Shown: positions 41,301 through 48,759 of the stretch, piece by piece
Numbering within the stretch: the stretch's first letter is position 1
How the letters are laid out: each line of letters starts with the position of its first letter
Assembly: GCA_015065725.1 (NCBI GenBank)
Contig: SVPV01000008.1
Location: 1-64,000 of the forward strand
DNA: 64,000 bases
Source: Oscillospiraceae bacterium
GTDB lineage: Bacteria; Bacillota; Clostridia; Oscillospirales; Acutalibacteraceae
Direction: 5' to 3'
The notes under the pieces: generated by a model
Databases searched by the model: none
Told to the model about the DNA's origin: nothing
What the model saw: only the letters and a program-made list of their open reading frames with translations
Program-made: the position numbers and the translations under genes

Positions 41301-42593
41301 GACGAACTTGAAGGCTTTAATATCTACTATAATACAGCGGGTGAAACACGCCTTAAGAACCGTGCTGCCATAGGCTTTGATTTAGGCACGTATTATACCC
41401 TTGACGAGATTGTTTTAACAAAAGATGTTGCATTGAACTGCAGAATAGTTCAGGCATCTGTATATGTAGGCGATGCTTTAGATGCCAGCATATTTGAAAA
41501 TAAGGTAGGTACAGCAAGGGTAGATTTTGCTGATGCTACTATGAAGATTGAATTCCCCGAAAACACAGCAGGCAAATGTATAGTAATAGTATTTGACCAT
41601 GTTATAGACCGCTATAATGGTGAAGTTATCGGTATGTACAATCATACTGATTTCTCTCTAACAAATATCGAGCTTTATGGCGAAGTAAATGAAGAATTAG
41701 TAAATAGAAGAAACACCAATGTTTTAACAGATGAAAGAGTTATTGGTGACCTTTTCCGTATCGATTTGGATGAAGCCTTAACACAAGATGGCGTGTTTGA
41801 TGAAAATGAACAGGCTAAGCTTATGTACGACAACCTTAAGCGTTGTGCAATTAATAAAGATGTAATCTTTAGAGATGGCAACAGCAACTCTGCAAGCTAT
41901 AATGACTATACTAACGACGACGTAATCGACGGTCAGATTTTAGCTGATGAAATAACAGGCTTCACAATTAACACAGACGCGTATGGTGATGGACGTAATC
42001 AGATTCGTGCAGCTATAGGTTTTGAGCTTGGTGCAAACTATACTCTTGACGATTTAGTTATAACCCAAGATCTTACCGGCGACAGAAGAATTTCTCAGGC
42101 ATCTGTATATGTAGGCGATGCTTTGGATGCAAGCATATTTGCGAACAAGGCATATACAGTTACTGTGGCTGAAGATGAGGATACTATACGCTTTGAGTTT
42201 GATGAAAATACAACAGCAAGCTGTGTACTGTTTGTGTTTGACCATGTATATTCAAAGAATAGCGGAAATATTATCAACAAGTATGCCTATTCAGGTTTCT
42301 GTGTGGAAAACATTGAGCTTCACGGTAGTGAAATAATAGAAATTGAGACGGTTTACGGTGATATTAACAGCGACACTAACGTAAACGTTCTTGACTATAT
42401 TGCATTGTCAAAGGTAATTGACGGTCAAATGACTGTTGATACTGCTGTTGCAGATCTTAACGGTGACGGAGCCGTAGACCTGAATGACTTAATTGTTCTT
42501 AAGAAGATGTTGTTAGGCGTTGAAGTTACACAACTTGTAACTTATGAAGTTAATCTAGACCCAGACGGTGTAGATGGCGTAGATGCCTTTTAA
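38316..42593 (+). CDS. secreted protein with six discoidin-like modules and C-terminal dockerin
   Basis: The 1,425-residue protein has signal peptide KLSAIFMSVVMLLTLFSTSI, then six modules of about 190-220 residues homologous to those of the 19100 gene, in subtype order B D C A C A, each with the A(I/L)GFDLG..YDLD and SVYVGDTLD..IF.NKV blocks. A type I dockerin follows at about 1346-1403: DINSDTNVNVLD and DLNGDGAVDLND are its two calcium loops. There is no TM anchor, so it probably docks onto a cohesin elsewhere. SD TGGAGGT precedes the ATG, 55 bp after the permease gene. One module is nearly identical to a module of the first giant protein. Confidence 0.88.
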   Translation: MKKATLKKLSAIFMSVVMLLTLFSTSIVTMAEGTGEASVNILADEAVVGDIYRVNLATPVESGKTYAEFKDQLVYDNLSVAADSSDYVFRKTDADTKADITATELGLTDDQVIDTKIIAEGNTEGFKLEHNSGGTKCLEGRSALGFDLGGRYDLDNFTLAQNGTKDGGRGVLNLSVYAGDTMDASIFDNKVGSGRANSEEDVIDVTLIGATGVRYVLVVFDHMGLFSTRAASEHTYYATITSLTLGGEKTTNLINNEGTVVDIATITLPEAITHDVDFDETEQAKLNYGENHLLTVGTHKMYLKRQDINDADGDGDTNEMLSATKLGLTNDQVVDSVLAGEANEFIIQAPEAGTANQWRSALAVDLGATYNLETLSFTNSYYGGRKVYNYSVYVGDTLDESIYANKVAVGGSGDENNQTFENLLGDNACGRYVLVVFDLVSTYSKTNVYAYEFFGISDIVLYGEANEILPARQNILTNEAVVGDIYRINLPGSLDYGNGWEVAVDTTRAQTNLVYTNLTAEAHVNGTIAFKKDNMFIGDYGITDDDVIDGQILSDELEGFVINYNAGSSTRVNNRGAIGFDLGANYDLDELVLTKDLALEYRIVQASVYVGDTLDESIFENKVTTARVGYVNDTIKVGFPKGTTAKCVVIVFDHVVHTEACWVNPSTYTDFMVTSMELYGEEVEEVEEVVPENILTNKKVVGDLYRIDLAEALTQTTDHTTPTIFDEAEQAKLVYDNLTKTTGNSDVRFRKIDVEDFDGDGDVTESLYPSQYGITNDDVIDGQLLSDELSGFIINNDSFGNDRNKIRAAIGFELGSKYALDEMIIGQDFTNGRYVSQYSVYVGDTLDASIFENKVTTGYAATNADTTMKVTFPEGTVAKCVLFVFDHVAANQQGTVNMYAYSDFCVSSMALYGETANVLADEAVAGDLYRIELENALTDGVSIDDAAEQAKLNAENYISLNNGDNTKMNFVNGDGTAAGDLGLTDDDVILGQMVSDELEGFNIYYNTAGETRLKNRAAIGFDLGTYYTLDEIVLTKDVALNCRIVQASVYVGDALDASIFENKVGTARVDFADATMKIEFPENTAGKCIVIVFDHVIDRYNGEVIGMYNHTDFSLTNIELYGEVNEELVNRRNTNVLTDERVIGDLFRIDLDEALTQDGVFDENEQAKLMYDNLKRCAINKDVIFRDGNSNSASYNDYTNDDVIDGQILADEITGFTINTDAYGDGRNQIRAAIGFELGANYTLDDLVITQDLTGDRRISQASVYVGDALDASIFANKAYTVTVAEDEDTIRFEFDENTTASCVLFVFDHVYSKNSGNIINKYAYSGFCVENIELHGSEIIEIETVYGDINSDTNVNVLDYIALSKVIDGQMTVDTAVADLNGDGAVDLNDLIVLKKMLLGVEVTQLVTYEVNLDPDGVDGVDAF
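42352..42531 (+). other. dockerin domain (coding segment)
   Basis: Two duplicated calcium-binding segments of the dockerin type are visible, with Asp/Asn at loop positions 1, 3, 5, 9 and 12: D-I-N-S-D and D-L-N-G-D-G. Each is followed by a helix (YIALSKVIDG and LIVLKKMLLG). Cohesin-contacting positions 10-11 are VL and LN, unlike the canonical Clostridium thermocellum ST pair. No other gene in the window has a dockerin or cohesin. Confidence 0.88.
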
Positions 42594-42624
42594 AAACCTT
42601 TTATAAAACAGTTTAAACTTAATA

Positions 42625-42656
42625 CTTCTGCCGCCCTTAATATTGGGCGGCAGAAG
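42625..42656 (+). other. intercistronic stem-loop
   Basis: A perfect 12-bp dyad CTTCTGCCGCCC/GGGCGGCAGAAG with an 8-nt AT-rich loop lies between the dockerin gene and the first beta-helix gene. It is followed by A-rich sequence rather than Ts, so processing or attenuation is likelier than termination. Confidence 0.65.
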
Positions 42657-42677
42657 AGAAACAAAAAGGAGAAAACA

Positions 42678-45062
42678 ATGTTTAGAATTAAAACAATTAA
42701 AAACAAAGCACTTGCAATTCTGCTGGCTGTACTTATGATTGCAGGTGTAGTAGCGGTTGCTAATGTTAATGTTTTTGCAAACACAGGCACAACCTACTAT
42801 GTTGCAGCAGATGGTCTTGATACCAATGACGGTTTAACCAAAGAAACCCCACTATCCCTTGAGGGTATTAATAAAATCAAATTAGAAGGTGGAGACACCG
42901 TTCTATTAAAACGCGGCGACACCTTTTACGGTAGACTTGAACCCACAGTGGATTTAGATACCGTTTCCGAAACCGTAAGGGTAACTGTAGATGCTTACGG
43001 TGAGGGAGCAAAGCCGATAATTTCCGGTGCAAAAACAGTAAGTAAGGCGTGGGAAGACTGCGGCAACGGATTTTACAAAATTGATTTGTCTAACCCCGAA
43101 AACTTCACAGGTTTAGATAATGAGTATACCAAAGGTAATAACGGAAATTATTTCTATGCAAACGTAAGCTTTATAGAAGCAGAAGACGGTACCATTTACG
43201 GTCAGCTTAAGGCAAATGCAGAAAAATGTACTGAAAAATATCAATTTTATTGTGACGACACCTGTGTTTACCTTAAAACAGATGTCGAGCCATATAGCGA
43301 TTTAGGCACCTGTACATTACCGGTATTTGCACCCTTTAAACCTTTGATGCGTGCAAGACGCGGTATGATTATAAAAAATATGCATTTTATGTACGGTGGC
43401 TACGGTGTAACGATAGGCAGTAACGACCAAACACAATATGTTAATATTGAGGATTGTATTTTTGAAAAAATCGGCGGTGCTGATATTGATGCTCATAAAG
43501 ACTACTTTACCCGTGGCGGTAACGGTATCGAGTTTGGTAGCTACGGCTTTGATATTGTTGTAAAAAACAATATTTTCCGTGATGTATATGATGTTGGTGT
43601 CTCTCCACAGGGCAGAGGTGATTTCGAGTCACCTTCACGTTGGGAAAATATTACCATAACCAATAATATTTTTGCCTTTAATACACAGGCGTTTGAAACC
43701 TGGGCAGGCTATCCTATGAATACCGAATTGAGCGTAGATACAAACGAAAACGGTAAGATAGATGTCGATGAAGCAGTATATTACTCTGCTGATGACTATA
43801 AGGACTCAACTCTTGATTTTGGTATAAGAAACCTTAACTTCACCAACAACCTTTGTATAGGTCAGGGTGAAGGTTGGACAAAGTTCAGAGAAGAAGAGGA
43901 AGAAGCAATTAATCGCCACCATGGTCTTGTTGATATTCTTTCTTACGATTACGAGAGACCTACTTGGTCAATGACCGAGACAGGTAATACCTATTTCCAC
44001 TTAAGTGATAGCTCTGCAGTTTACGGTCTTACTGTTACAAGTGATGAAAAATATTTAGCTAAAGACGAGAACTACAATATAGTAGCTGACTATAACTATA
44101 TATATGTTAAAAAAGCTACCAGCACAGTTTTCAGAACACACCAACATAAAAACGTGGCTGATTTCAAAGAATGGCAGGCTCTCGGTCAAGACGAAAACTC
44201 TACTTTGTTTACAACATACGGCAAGGATGCTCAGTATGCAGGTATGTACGAAGTTGCTGCAACCTCTAACGACTTTGATGAGATTGCAGAGGCAGCAGAG
44301 AGTGCAGGAGTTCAGTTCAACCTAGAATATGCCAAGACTACTGCTAGTGAAGCTCTTGAGGGCAATATAACTGCTAACGGTGCTACTGTTAGTGCAGCTA
44401 AAGCTTCTAACACACAAAGCCTTGTAACTGTAACCCTTGATATTCCCGAAGGCAAGGTGCTCAAAACAGGCGGCCTTACCTACACCTACGGCGGTAAGAC
44501 TTATCCAATAGTAACACGTACCGATGCAGCTGACGGAAACGGTGATTTTAATGCCGACAGCGAGGCTCAAATTACAAAATATGAATTCCTAATAGACTCT
44601 GCTGCTACAAATGTTACAGTAAATGCTGAGTTTGTAGATAAAGGCACTAAAAACCTTGGCGTTATAGGTACCAGCGTAAACGAAGCAAATTACAAATTAC
44701 GCTTCCGTTCACGCGTAGACCGTACATACAACAATGACGGTACAGAGTATCAACTAGCTTCTTGCGGAACACTTCTCTTTAAAGAAGCACAGACCGACTT
44801 GGCTGCTGCTATGGCAGGAATCGAGGACGGCACCGCTAATGGCAAGGTAGTACCCACAACCAAGCTTTATGACCGTACTGATAATTATTATGAGTATGTT
44901 TGCTTTATAGACTATGGTACTTCCGAAAATGAGCATTTAGGCGATAACTACTATGCATATACTTATGCTACATATGTATCCCCAACAGGCAATGCGTTAA
45001 CGGTTTATTCTGATAATGCGGCTGTACACAGCTATAACAGTGTGGCTGCAGCAATATCCTAA
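42678..45062 (+). CDS. secreted right-handed beta-helix protein 1
   Basis: The 794-residue protein has a signal peptide ending near NVFA. The family entry motif TYYVAADGLDTNDG (about 38) and KRGDTFYG (about 77) are followed by parallel beta-helix rungs with INIEDCIFEKIGG, RGGNGIEFGS and VVKNNIFRDVYDVG (about 255-310), as in pectate-lyase-like beta-helix enzymes. Residues about 550-794 form an extra beta-rich C-terminal domain absent from the other paralogues. No TM anchor follows. It is the first of five homologues. The fold is clear; whether it is a lyase, hydrolase or epimerase is not. Confidence 0.82.
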   Translation: MFRIKTIKNKALAILLAVLMIAGVVAVANVNVFANTGTTYYVAADGLDTNDGLTKETPLSLEGINKIKLEGGDTVLLKRGDTFYGRLEPTVDLDTVSETVRVTVDAYGEGAKPIISGAKTVSKAWEDCGNGFYKIDLSNPENFTGLDNEYTKGNNGNYFYANVSFIEAEDGTIYGQLKANAEKCTEKYQFYCDDTCVYLKTDVEPYSDLGTCTLPVFAPFKPLMRARRGMIIKNMHFMYGGYGVTIGSNDQTQYVNIEDCIFEKIGGADIDAHKDYFTRGGNGIEFGSYGFDIVVKNNIFRDVYDVGVSPQGRGDFESPSRWENITITNNIFAFNTQAFETWAGYPMNTELSVDTNENGKIDVDEAVYYSADDYKDSTLDFGIRNLNFTNNLCIGQGEGWTKFREEEEEAINRHHGLVDILSYDYERPTWSMTETGNTYFHLSDSSAVYGLTVTSDEKYLAKDENYNIVADYNYIYVKKATSTVFRTHQHKNVADFKEWQALGQDENSTLFTTYGKDAQYAGMYEVAATSNDFDEIAEAAESAGVQFNLEYAKTTASEALEGNITANGATVSAAKASNTQSLVTVTLDIPEGKVLKTGGLTYTYGGKTYPIVTRTDAADGNGDFNADSEAQITKYEFLIDSAATNVTVNAEFVDKGTKNLGVIGTSVNEANYKLRFRSRVDRTYNNDGTEYQLASCGTLLFKEAQTDLAAAMAGIEDGTANGKVVPTTKLYDRTDNYYEYVCFIDYGTSENEHLGDNYYAYTYATYVSPTGNALTVYSDNAAVHSYNSVAAAIS

Positions 45063-45075
45063 AAAGTTTTAAAAG

Positions 45076-45245
45076 CATTAGTGTCACCCTAAATTTAGGG
45101 TGACACTAATGTGAGTATAATGATTATCGAATGTCGAAACGCTTTCTAGCGTTTCGACAAGCCGATACAATCGAATTTCTATAACCGTTATATAATACTT
45201 TTGTTTTGTTGAAAAAATGTTTTTTCGACAAAACAAAGATATTAT
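45076..45245. repeat. array of three strong palindromes between beta-helix genes 1 and 2
   Basis: A perfect 36-bp palindrome lies at 45076-45111 (core CACCCTAAATTTAGGGTG), then GTCGAAACGCT/AGCGTTTCGAC (about 45133-45158), then a long TTTGTTTTGT/ACAAAACAAA hairpin (about 45199-45236). This 195-bp spacer has no coding potential. The GTCGAAAC hairpin motif recurs at 59651-59831. Confidence 0.65.
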
Positions 45246-45269
45246 ATATTTTTAAAAGTGGAGAAAAAT

Positions 45270-47039
45270 ATGAAAAAAGCAACTAAAAATCTAGCGAATA
45301 TTTTAATTTTACTCACTGTGATTGTTATGGCTTTTTCAGTAGTACCTGTGGGTAGTGTCTTGGCGTCTTCTACAGCTGAATCACAGGTTGGTGAGGAAAA
45401 ATCAACCGCAAAAACCTACTATGTTGCAGCAGACGGGCTTGATACTAACGACGGTTTAAGTAAAGATACACCAATATCGCTTAAAGGTATTAATCAAATC
45501 ATTTTAAATGGCGGAGATACGGTCCTTTTAAAGCGTGGCGATACCTTTTACGGAGCTTTTTTATGTCAAGTGGCAAACACCTCTAAGGAAAAGCGTGTGT
45601 TTATAGATGCCTACGGCGAGGGCGAATTGCCAACTTTTTCCTTTAATAAGCGGGTAGATATGCCTTGGACTAATTGTGGTAACGGTTTTTATAAAATTGA
45701 TTTATCCAACGAAGCTAATTATGAGGGTGTAAAAAACGAGTTTTTGGAAAGTAGCTGGGACCATAAGATTTATGTGGCTAACGTGAATTTTATAGAAGAC
45801 TCAAACGGTAAATTTTACGGTAATGTAAAAAAGCGTGCTGAAGACTGTCTAGAGAAATACGATATGTACTCTGACGACACCTGTGTTTACATAAAAACCA
45901 ACGTTGACCCGTATAAAGAAATGGGTGCTGTTAATATCGCTATACACCCGCCCGGCACACCCTTGATGAGAGCCAGAAAGGGTATGTACATTAAAAATAT
46001 TCGTTTTATGTATTGCGGTTACGGTATTTGCGGCGGTAGCGGCAAGGAAACAAAATCAATCAACATAGAAAACTGCGTTTTTGATAAAATCGGTGGTGCA
46101 AATATAAGCTCAAACCCCGATAATTTTGTACGCGGCGGTAACGGTATTGAGTTTGGTAACCATGGTAGTCTGGTTGTTATAAAAAACAATATTTTTAGAA
46201 ATATTTACGACGTCGGCTATACCTGTCAGGGTAGCAGTCCGGGCTACTGGCGTAATTTTCTGGTGACCGACAATGTCTTTACTTATTGTACACAAGCAGT
46301 TGAATTCTGGTGCGGTAATGACACTACGGCAGGCGGTTTATATACAATTAAAATCAATAATAATCTGTGTATAAAAAACGGCGAAGGCTGGGCAACACAT
46401 ACCGACGGCGGCAGACGAAATTCTACCGACTTTCTCCTTTATTCGTATTCTGCACCTGCTTTTGATGTAAGTATGGAGCATAATACCTTTTATCATTCGG
46501 CAGGCTATCTCGAGGTAGTATATTATAGCCACGTAAAGAGTATAGAAAAGTTTTTAAAACTTGTAAGGTCTAATAATAATTACATATATATGCCAAATGA
46601 AGATTCTCAAATCTTTAAAACCGATACAGACGATAAGCCTACTAAAGAATACCCGAATGTTACTCCTAACTTTAAAGAATGGCAGGAAATGTCGGGATTT
46701 GATAAGGACAGTACCTTTACGGCTATAGGTAACGAGCTTGATAAGTATAAACAAATGGAGCAAATAGCTTACACCTCTAACAACTATCACGAAATAGTAA
46801 AGGCGGCAGTAGATGCAGGGCTTACTGTAAAGGCAGAATATGACGAGGGTCTCGCAACGGGTGGTACTGCCACAGGCGAAAGGGACAAAAACAAGGTTGA
46901 CAACCAAGCTGATAGTACAAACCAACAAGTAATAAAAAAGTATATCATTATAGCGGCGGCAGTAGTTGTGACAGTAATTGTTGTAGTGATTATTGTTATT
47001 ATAATTGCAACCTCTAAAAATAAAAAAGGGGCTGTTTAA
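45270..47039 (+). CDS. membrane-anchored right-handed beta-helix protein 2
   Basis: The 589-residue paralogue has signal peptide LANILILLTVIVMAFSVVPV, the entry motif TYYVAADGLDTNDG, KRGDTFYG, and beta-helix rungs with INIENCVFDKIGGANI, RGGNGIEFGN and VIKNNIFRNIYDVG (about 255-320). A charged linker and a C-terminal TM helix (YIIIAAAVVVTVIVVVIIVI) with KNKKGAV hold it at the membrane outer face. The ATG at 45270 follows GTGGAG; the GTG at 45258 lies inside that SD. It lacks the C-terminal domain of paralogue 1. Confidence 0.82.
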   Translation: MKKATKNLANILILLTVIVMAFSVVPVGSVLASSTAESQVGEEKSTAKTYYVAADGLDTNDGLSKDTPISLKGINQIILNGGDTVLLKRGDTFYGAFLCQVANTSKEKRVFIDAYGEGELPTFSFNKRVDMPWTNCGNGFYKIDLSNEANYEGVKNEFLESSWDHKIYVANVNFIEDSNGKFYGNVKKRAEDCLEKYDMYSDDTCVYIKTNVDPYKEMGAVNIAIHPPGTPLMRARKGMYIKNIRFMYCGYGICGGSGKETKSINIENCVFDKIGGANISSNPDNFVRGGNGIEFGNHGSLVVIKNNIFRNIYDVGYTCQGSSPGYWRNFLVTDNVFTYCTQAVEFWCGNDTTAGGLYTIKINNNLCIKNGEGWATHTDGGRRNSTDFLLYSYSAPAFDVSMEHNTFYHSAGYLEVVYYSHVKSIEKFLKLVRSNNNYIYMPNEDSQIFKTDTDDKPTKEYPNVTPNFKEWQEMSGFDKDSTFTAIGNELDKYKQMEQIAYTSNNYHEIVKAAVDAGLTVKAEYDEGLATGGTATGERDKNKVDNQADSTNQQVIKKYIIIAAAVVVTVIVVVIIVIIIATSKNKKGAV

Positions 47040-47040
47040 A

Positions 47041-48759
47041 ACGAAAACTTTAGTGAATAAAACAAAAAAAGCGTTAGTGTTTTTTTTAGCTTTTGTTTTA
47101 GCACTTTCCATAACATCGGCAGGTGTACTTGCGACAACTGTAAACGTTGGAAAAACATATTATGTTGCGGCTGATGGACTTGATACGAACAGTGGTCTTA
47201 AAGAAAGTGAGCCAATGTCGCTTGCAAAAGCAAACACCGTGTTATTATTTGGCGGAGATAAGATTTTATTTAAACGCGGCGATACCTTTTACGGTATGTT
47301 CTCCGCCAATGTAAATTCTACCAGCAACAAAAACCGTGTAGATGTTGATGCCTACGGCGAGGGTGAATTACCTACCTTTTCGCTTGCGAAAATTGTAGAT
47401 AAGCCTTGGACCGATTGTAAAAACGGATTTTATAAAATAGATTTATCCAATCCCGAAAATTATACGGGCGTATCTGACGATTGGCTAGTAGGCTCAAAGG
47501 GTAAGGTGTTTTATGCAAATGTATGTTTTATAGAAGCACAAGACGGAACTATCTACGGTGAGGTTATGCCTGATGCTGAGTCCTGCGTTAAGCCGTATAT
47601 GATGTATAGTGACGACACAAGCGTTTATATAAAGTGTGATGAGGACCCCCATAAAGCACTTGGTAAAATCATAATTACATTACAGATTCCGTCAAAAACA
47701 GCAATGCGTGCCTATAAAGGTATGAATTTTAGAAATCTCCGTTTTAAGTATTGCGGTGAAGCCCTTTATGGCGGCGGCGGTAAAGAGACAATGTTTATAA
47801 ACATTGAAAACTGTATCTTTGATAAAATCGGCGGTGCCGATATTAATTCCTCCGAAGAGACGTTCACACGTGGCGGTAATGCAATCCAATTTTATAATTA
47901 CGGCAGCAATATTGTAGTGAAAAACAATATTTTCCGTGACGTTTTTGATGTTGGCTTTACCTGCCAAGGCGGCGGTTCATACGAGTCCCCTGCAAAATGG
48001 ACAAATATTACTGTAGAAAATAATATTTTTGCTTTTAACACCCAAGCGTTTGAGATTTGGTGTAGCTCTGATATGGCGGGTGCAGGCGTTAGGAATCTTA
48101 ATTTCACAAACAACCTGTGTATAGGTCAGGGTGAGGGCTGGACCTCTTTTAGAGGTCGTAGCCATGCGGTTGCGGATATCCTTGCATACCAGTATGCCGC
48201 ACCCATGTGGCAAATGAATCAGACGGGTAACACCTATTTCCATTTAGCCGATCACCCCACAATTTACGGTCTTAGCGTTACAAGCGATGATAGATATTTA
48301 TCTGCTGATAAATCGAAATATAATATAGTGGCTGACAACAATTATATTTACGTAAAATCCGAAACCAGCACGGTGTACAGGACCAACACCGATAAGGATA
48401 TGGCTGATTTTGCAGGCTGGCAGGCACTCGGTCAAGATAAAAATTCTACTATGTTTACAACAGGCGGCAAGACGGAAGAATACAGCAATATGTATAAGGT
48501 TGCCGCAACCTCTGACGATTTTAATGAAATTGTAAAAGCAGCAAAGAGTGCAGGGGTTAAAACAAACATTATCTATGATAAGGTGTCGGAAAAAGAGACC
48601 GCTGATAATGATGACTCGAAGCAAGATGCCGCAAAGGAAAACGAGGAGTTTCCGATAATTTATGTTGTAATAGCTGCTGCTATAGTTTTGATTGTTATAG
48701 TGGTTGTTATAATTATTTTAAACAGCAAAAAGGAGAATAAGGGAAATGAAAAAAATTAA
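47041..48759 (+). CDS. membrane-anchored right-handed beta-helix protein 3 (unusual start)
   Basis: The roughly 573-residue paralogue has signal peptide KALVFFLAFVLALSITSAG, entry motif TYYVAADGLDTNSG, KRGDTFYG, FINIENCIFDKIGGADI, RGGNAIQFYN and VVKNNIFRDVFDVG, then a C-terminal TM helix and KKENKGNEKN. No ATG fits: the SD AAAAAGGGG (47023-47031) is spaced 9 nt from an in-frame ACG at 47041, exactly where paralogues have ATG (residues xKTLVNKTKKAL). Alternatives are GTG 47053 (no close SD) and TTG 47005 (35 bp inside the upstream gene). Its 3' end overlaps the next gene by 14 bp. Confidence 0.75.
   Translation, partial: TKTLVNKTKKALVFFLAFVLALSITSAGVLATTVNVGKTYYVAADGLDTNSGLKESEPMSLAKANTVLLFGGDKILFKRGDTFYGMFSANVNSTSNKNRVDVDAYGEGELPTFSLAKIVDKPWTDCKNGFYKIDLSNPENYTGVSDDWLVGSKGKVFYANVCFIEAQDGTIYGEVMPDAESCVKPYMMYSDDTSVYIKCDEDPHKALGKIIITLQIPSKTAMRAYKGMNFRNLRFKYCGEALYGGGGKETMFINIENCIFDKIGGADINSSEETFTRGGNAIQFYNYGSNIVVKNNIFRDVFDVGFTCQGGGSYESPAKWTNITVENNIFAFNTQAFEIWCSSDMAGAGVRNLNFTNNLCIGQGEGWTSFRGRSHAVADILAYQYAAPMWQMNQTGNTYFHLADHPTIYGLSVTSDDRYLSADKSKYNIVADNNYIYVKSETSTVYRTNTDKDMADFAGWQALGQDKNSTMFTTGGKTEEYSNMYKVAATSDDFNEIVKAAKSAGVKTNIIYDKVSEKETADNDDSKQDAAKENEEFPIIYVVIAAAIVLIVIVVVIIILNSKKENKGNEKN

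Noticed and set aside
46554-47111. 185-codon minus-strand frame across the junction of beta-helix genes 2 and 3
   Set aside because: It is antisense to a signal peptide and a TM segment, explaining its composition; no start signal.
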